Position numbers and translations under genes: made by a program
Shown: piece by piece, positions 9,196-10,373 of the stretch
How positions within the stretch are numbered: position 1 is the first letter of the stretch
Layout: each line of letters starts with the position of its first letter
Assembly: GCA_021776145.1 (NCBI GenBank)
Contig: JAJFGM010000823.1
Location: forward strand, 1-10,373
Source of the DNA: Kiloniellaceae bacterium
Lineage (GTDB): Bacteria > Pseudomonadota > Alphaproteobacteria > Kiloniellales > Kiloniellaceae
Direction: 5' to 3'
DNA: 10,373 bases
The notes under the pieces: generated by a model
Seen by the model: only the letters and a program-made list of their open reading frames with translations
What the model was told of the DNA's origin: nothing
Databases searched by the model: none

Positions 9196-9201
9196 ATGAG
9201 A

Positions 9202-10263
9202 ATGTTCAGTCTGCTGAAATCTGGTTTTGCACCCATAGCAATGGTTGCCGCTGTCGGTCTGTCCGGGACCGGCATGGCGGCCAACGACGCGCCCTATACA
9301 GAAAAGTGGGCGCCCAGTGAGTGGGGCGCCGACGACAAGGCCGGCGCGGTCAACCGAACGACGCCCGAAATGGTGATGAAGGCCGTCGGTCTGGTCAAAC
9401 AAGGTAAGGTCGCCACTCTTGGCAAGATCTACGAGCAGGAAGCGCCGGCTTTCGGCTCGCGCGGTTGGCGCATGTCCATTCCCGGCCTGCCGACCGGCGG
9501 CCCCTTCGGCAAGCACGAACTGGTCTACAACGATGAATACCTGTCGACGGAAATCGGCCAGATCGGCACCCAGTTCGACGGGCCCGGCCACATCGGCGTG
9601 ATCACCTCCAAGGGCCATTACTTCTACAACGGCCGCTATCTCGAGGATGCCGACGTGACCTCCTACGGCATGGGGCCGCTCGGTGTCGAATTCGTCGCCG
9701 AGAAGGGTTTCGTCTGCCGCGGCGTGCTTTTGGACGCCGTCGCCTATCGCGGCGGGGACCTGAAGGTGCCGCAAAAAGCCGAAGCCGGCGATCCCGGTAT
9801 TGTCACCGCCGACGATGTCAAGGCGATGGTGAAGGCCCAGGGCATCGCTCCGATCGGCGAAGGCGACTGCGTCTTCCTCCACACCGGGCATGGCAACATC
9901 TGGAATCCCGATCATTGGGGTGAGTACGACGCCGCCGAAAAGCAGAAGCGCATCGCCGAGTTCAATTCCGGCGAGCCGGGCTTCGGTATTTCGGCTTGCG
10001 ACTACATGGCCGAACAAAAGATCATCCTCACCGGCGCCGACACCTGGGCGGTTGAAGCCGTCGGCCCCGGCTTTGCCGGCGAAAGCGGTGAGATCTTCGA
10101 ATGCCACGTGCAGATGATGACCCGGCGCGGCATCTGGAACCTGGAGAACCTCGACCTGACCCAATTGGTCGCCGACAAGGCCTATGAGTTTCTCTTCGTC
10201 TGGTCGCCGCTGAAGATCAAGGGCGGCACGGGCTCACCGGGCAACCCGGTGGCGCTCTACTAA
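9202..10263 (+). CDS. exported cyclase-family hydrolase (PF04199-like)
   Basis: A 353-residue protein of the cyclase/kynurenine-formamidase-like family, which hydrolyses amide or ester bonds in small molecules with metal help. It has a signal peptide: a Lys, a hydrophobic core at about 8-22, and cleavage near GMA-AN at 26/27, so it should act in the periplasm. Family landmarks: WGADDKAGAVNRTTPE near the mature N-terminus, GTQFDGPGHIG at 122-132, HTGHGNIW at 227-234, and TGADTWAVE at 277-285. In kynurenine formamidase the first landmark reads HxGTHxD and supplies metal ligands. Here both histidines are Gln (Q120, Q124), while D126, H130, H227/H230 and E285 remain. This Gln form characterises a subfamily of uncharacterised cyclases, so metal use and substrate are open, and kynB is not a justified name. 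The start at 9202 is set by the GGGAGG spacing. It is monocistronic, with its own promoter and a strong terminator 27 bases after the stop. Family secure, substrate unknown. Confidence 0.88.
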   Translation: MFSLLKSGFAPIAMVAAVGLSGTGMAANDAPYTEKWAPSEWGADDKAGAVNRTTPEMVMKAVGLVKQGKVATLGKIYEQEAPAFGSRGWRMSIPGLPTGGPFGKHELVYNDEYLSTEIGQIGTQFDGPGHIGVITSKGHYFYNGRYLEDADVTSYGMGPLGVEFVAEKGFVCRGVLLDAVAYRGGDLKVPQKAEAGDPGIVTADDVKAMVKAQGIAPIGEGDCVFLHTGHGNIWNPDHWGEYDAAEKQKRIAEFNSGEPGFGISACDYMAEQKIILTGADTWAVEAVGPGFAGESGEIFECHVQMMTRRGIWNLENLDLTQLVADKAYEFLFVWSPLKIKGGTGSPGNPVALY

Positions 10264-10290
10264 ACTTCTGTGCTTAAGCGAAAAGCTCTG

Positions 10291-10323
10291 CGGGGGTCGG
10301 CTCAAACCGACCCCCGATTTTTT
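10291..10323 (+). terminator. Rho-independent terminator of the cyclase-family gene
   Basis: A 10-bp perfect GC-rich stem (CGGGGGTCGG, 10291-10300, with CCGACCCCCG, 10307-10316) encloses the six-base loop CTCAAA. It is followed by A and six Ts (10318-10323). It starts 27 bases after the TAA. The remaining 50 bases to the window end show no gene. Confidence 0.93.
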
Positions 10324-10373
10324 GCGGGCAAGCCATGGTCGGTTGTTCAGTGAATTTCTTGTGCGCTGCCGAT

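Larger units (their letters stand above)
8861..9201. other. divergent intergenic region, about 340 bp
   Basis: It separates the exported small protein (minus) from the cyclase-family gene (plus). No believable gene was found in it: frames on both strands have arginine- and proline-rich compositions without a ribosome site. It contains a seven-base T run near 8882, a GTTG-TTCG-CAAC mini-hairpin at 8918-8929, the perfect 14-bp palindrome GCGCATCGATGCGC at 9017-9030, and the cyclase promoter near its right end. An isolated TTGACA at 8937-8942 has no acceptable -10 partner. Confidence 0.6.

Noticed and set aside
9151..10164. 337-residue minus-strand frame opposite the cyclase gene
   Set aside because: Covers almost the whole cyclase gene in antisense; the plus-strand gene has promoter, ribosome site, signal peptide, motifs and terminator.

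Overview
The window is high-GC bacterial DNA with dense, mostly short-spaced genes. It is best explained as an alphaproteobacterium, possibly of the Rhodospirillales type. The main reason is the block sahR-metF-metH led by an ArsR-type regulator fused to a methyltransferase-like sensor, a layout known from Proteobacteria. The taxonomic call is inference; nothing in the window (no rRNA, no housekeeping marker) fixes it.

Layout. (1) Positions 19-1030, minus strand: a Crp/Fnr-family regulator (320-1030), and downstream of it a 51-residue one-helix membrane protein (19-174) that starts with TTG. Between them lies a perfect TGTGA-N6-TCACA palindrome (253-268), the site type expected for the regulator's own recognition helix. 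(2) Positions 1031-1180: a divergent intergenic region. It holds an exact TTGACA box and a perfect 16-bp palindrome, ATAAAGATATCTTTAT, which fits an autoregulated SahR promoter. (3) Positions 1181-6665, plus strand: the methyl-cycle operon sahR, metF (methylenetetrahydrofolate reductase) and metH (full-length cobalamin-dependent methionine synthase), with gaps of 33 and 13 bases. (4) Positions 6666-6894: a non-coding gap with a 63-bp hairpin having perfect 19-bp arms, either a dispersed palindromic repeat or a terminator, followed by a probable promoter. (5) Positions 6895-8241, plus: a pyridine nucleotide-disulfide oxidoreductase that keeps the redox CxxxxC but has lost the C-terminal His-Glu catalytic dyad. 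(6) Positions 8264-8860, minus: a small exported protein that resembles a severely shortened type-1 periplasmic solute-binding protein. (7) Positions 9202-10263, plus: an exported cyclase-family (PF04199-like) hydrolase with its own promoter and a strong Rho-independent terminator.

How it fits together. MetF makes 5-methyl-THF and MetH uses it to methylate homocysteine. SahR is expected to repress the operon and release it when S-adenosylhomocysteine builds up, so the block is a self-contained methionine/SAM-cycle control unit. The regulator plus small membrane protein looks like a separate two-gene regulatory unit. The three right-hand genes have separate transcription signals and no evident shared pathway; two of them encode exported proteins.

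No tRNA, rRNA, CRISPR array, transposase, riboswitch or phage gene was seen. The most interesting items are the unannotated small membrane protein with its Crp-like site, the SahR operator/promoter arrangement with a possibly leaderless start, the 63-bp hairpin, the dyad-less flavoprotein and the miniature binding protein.
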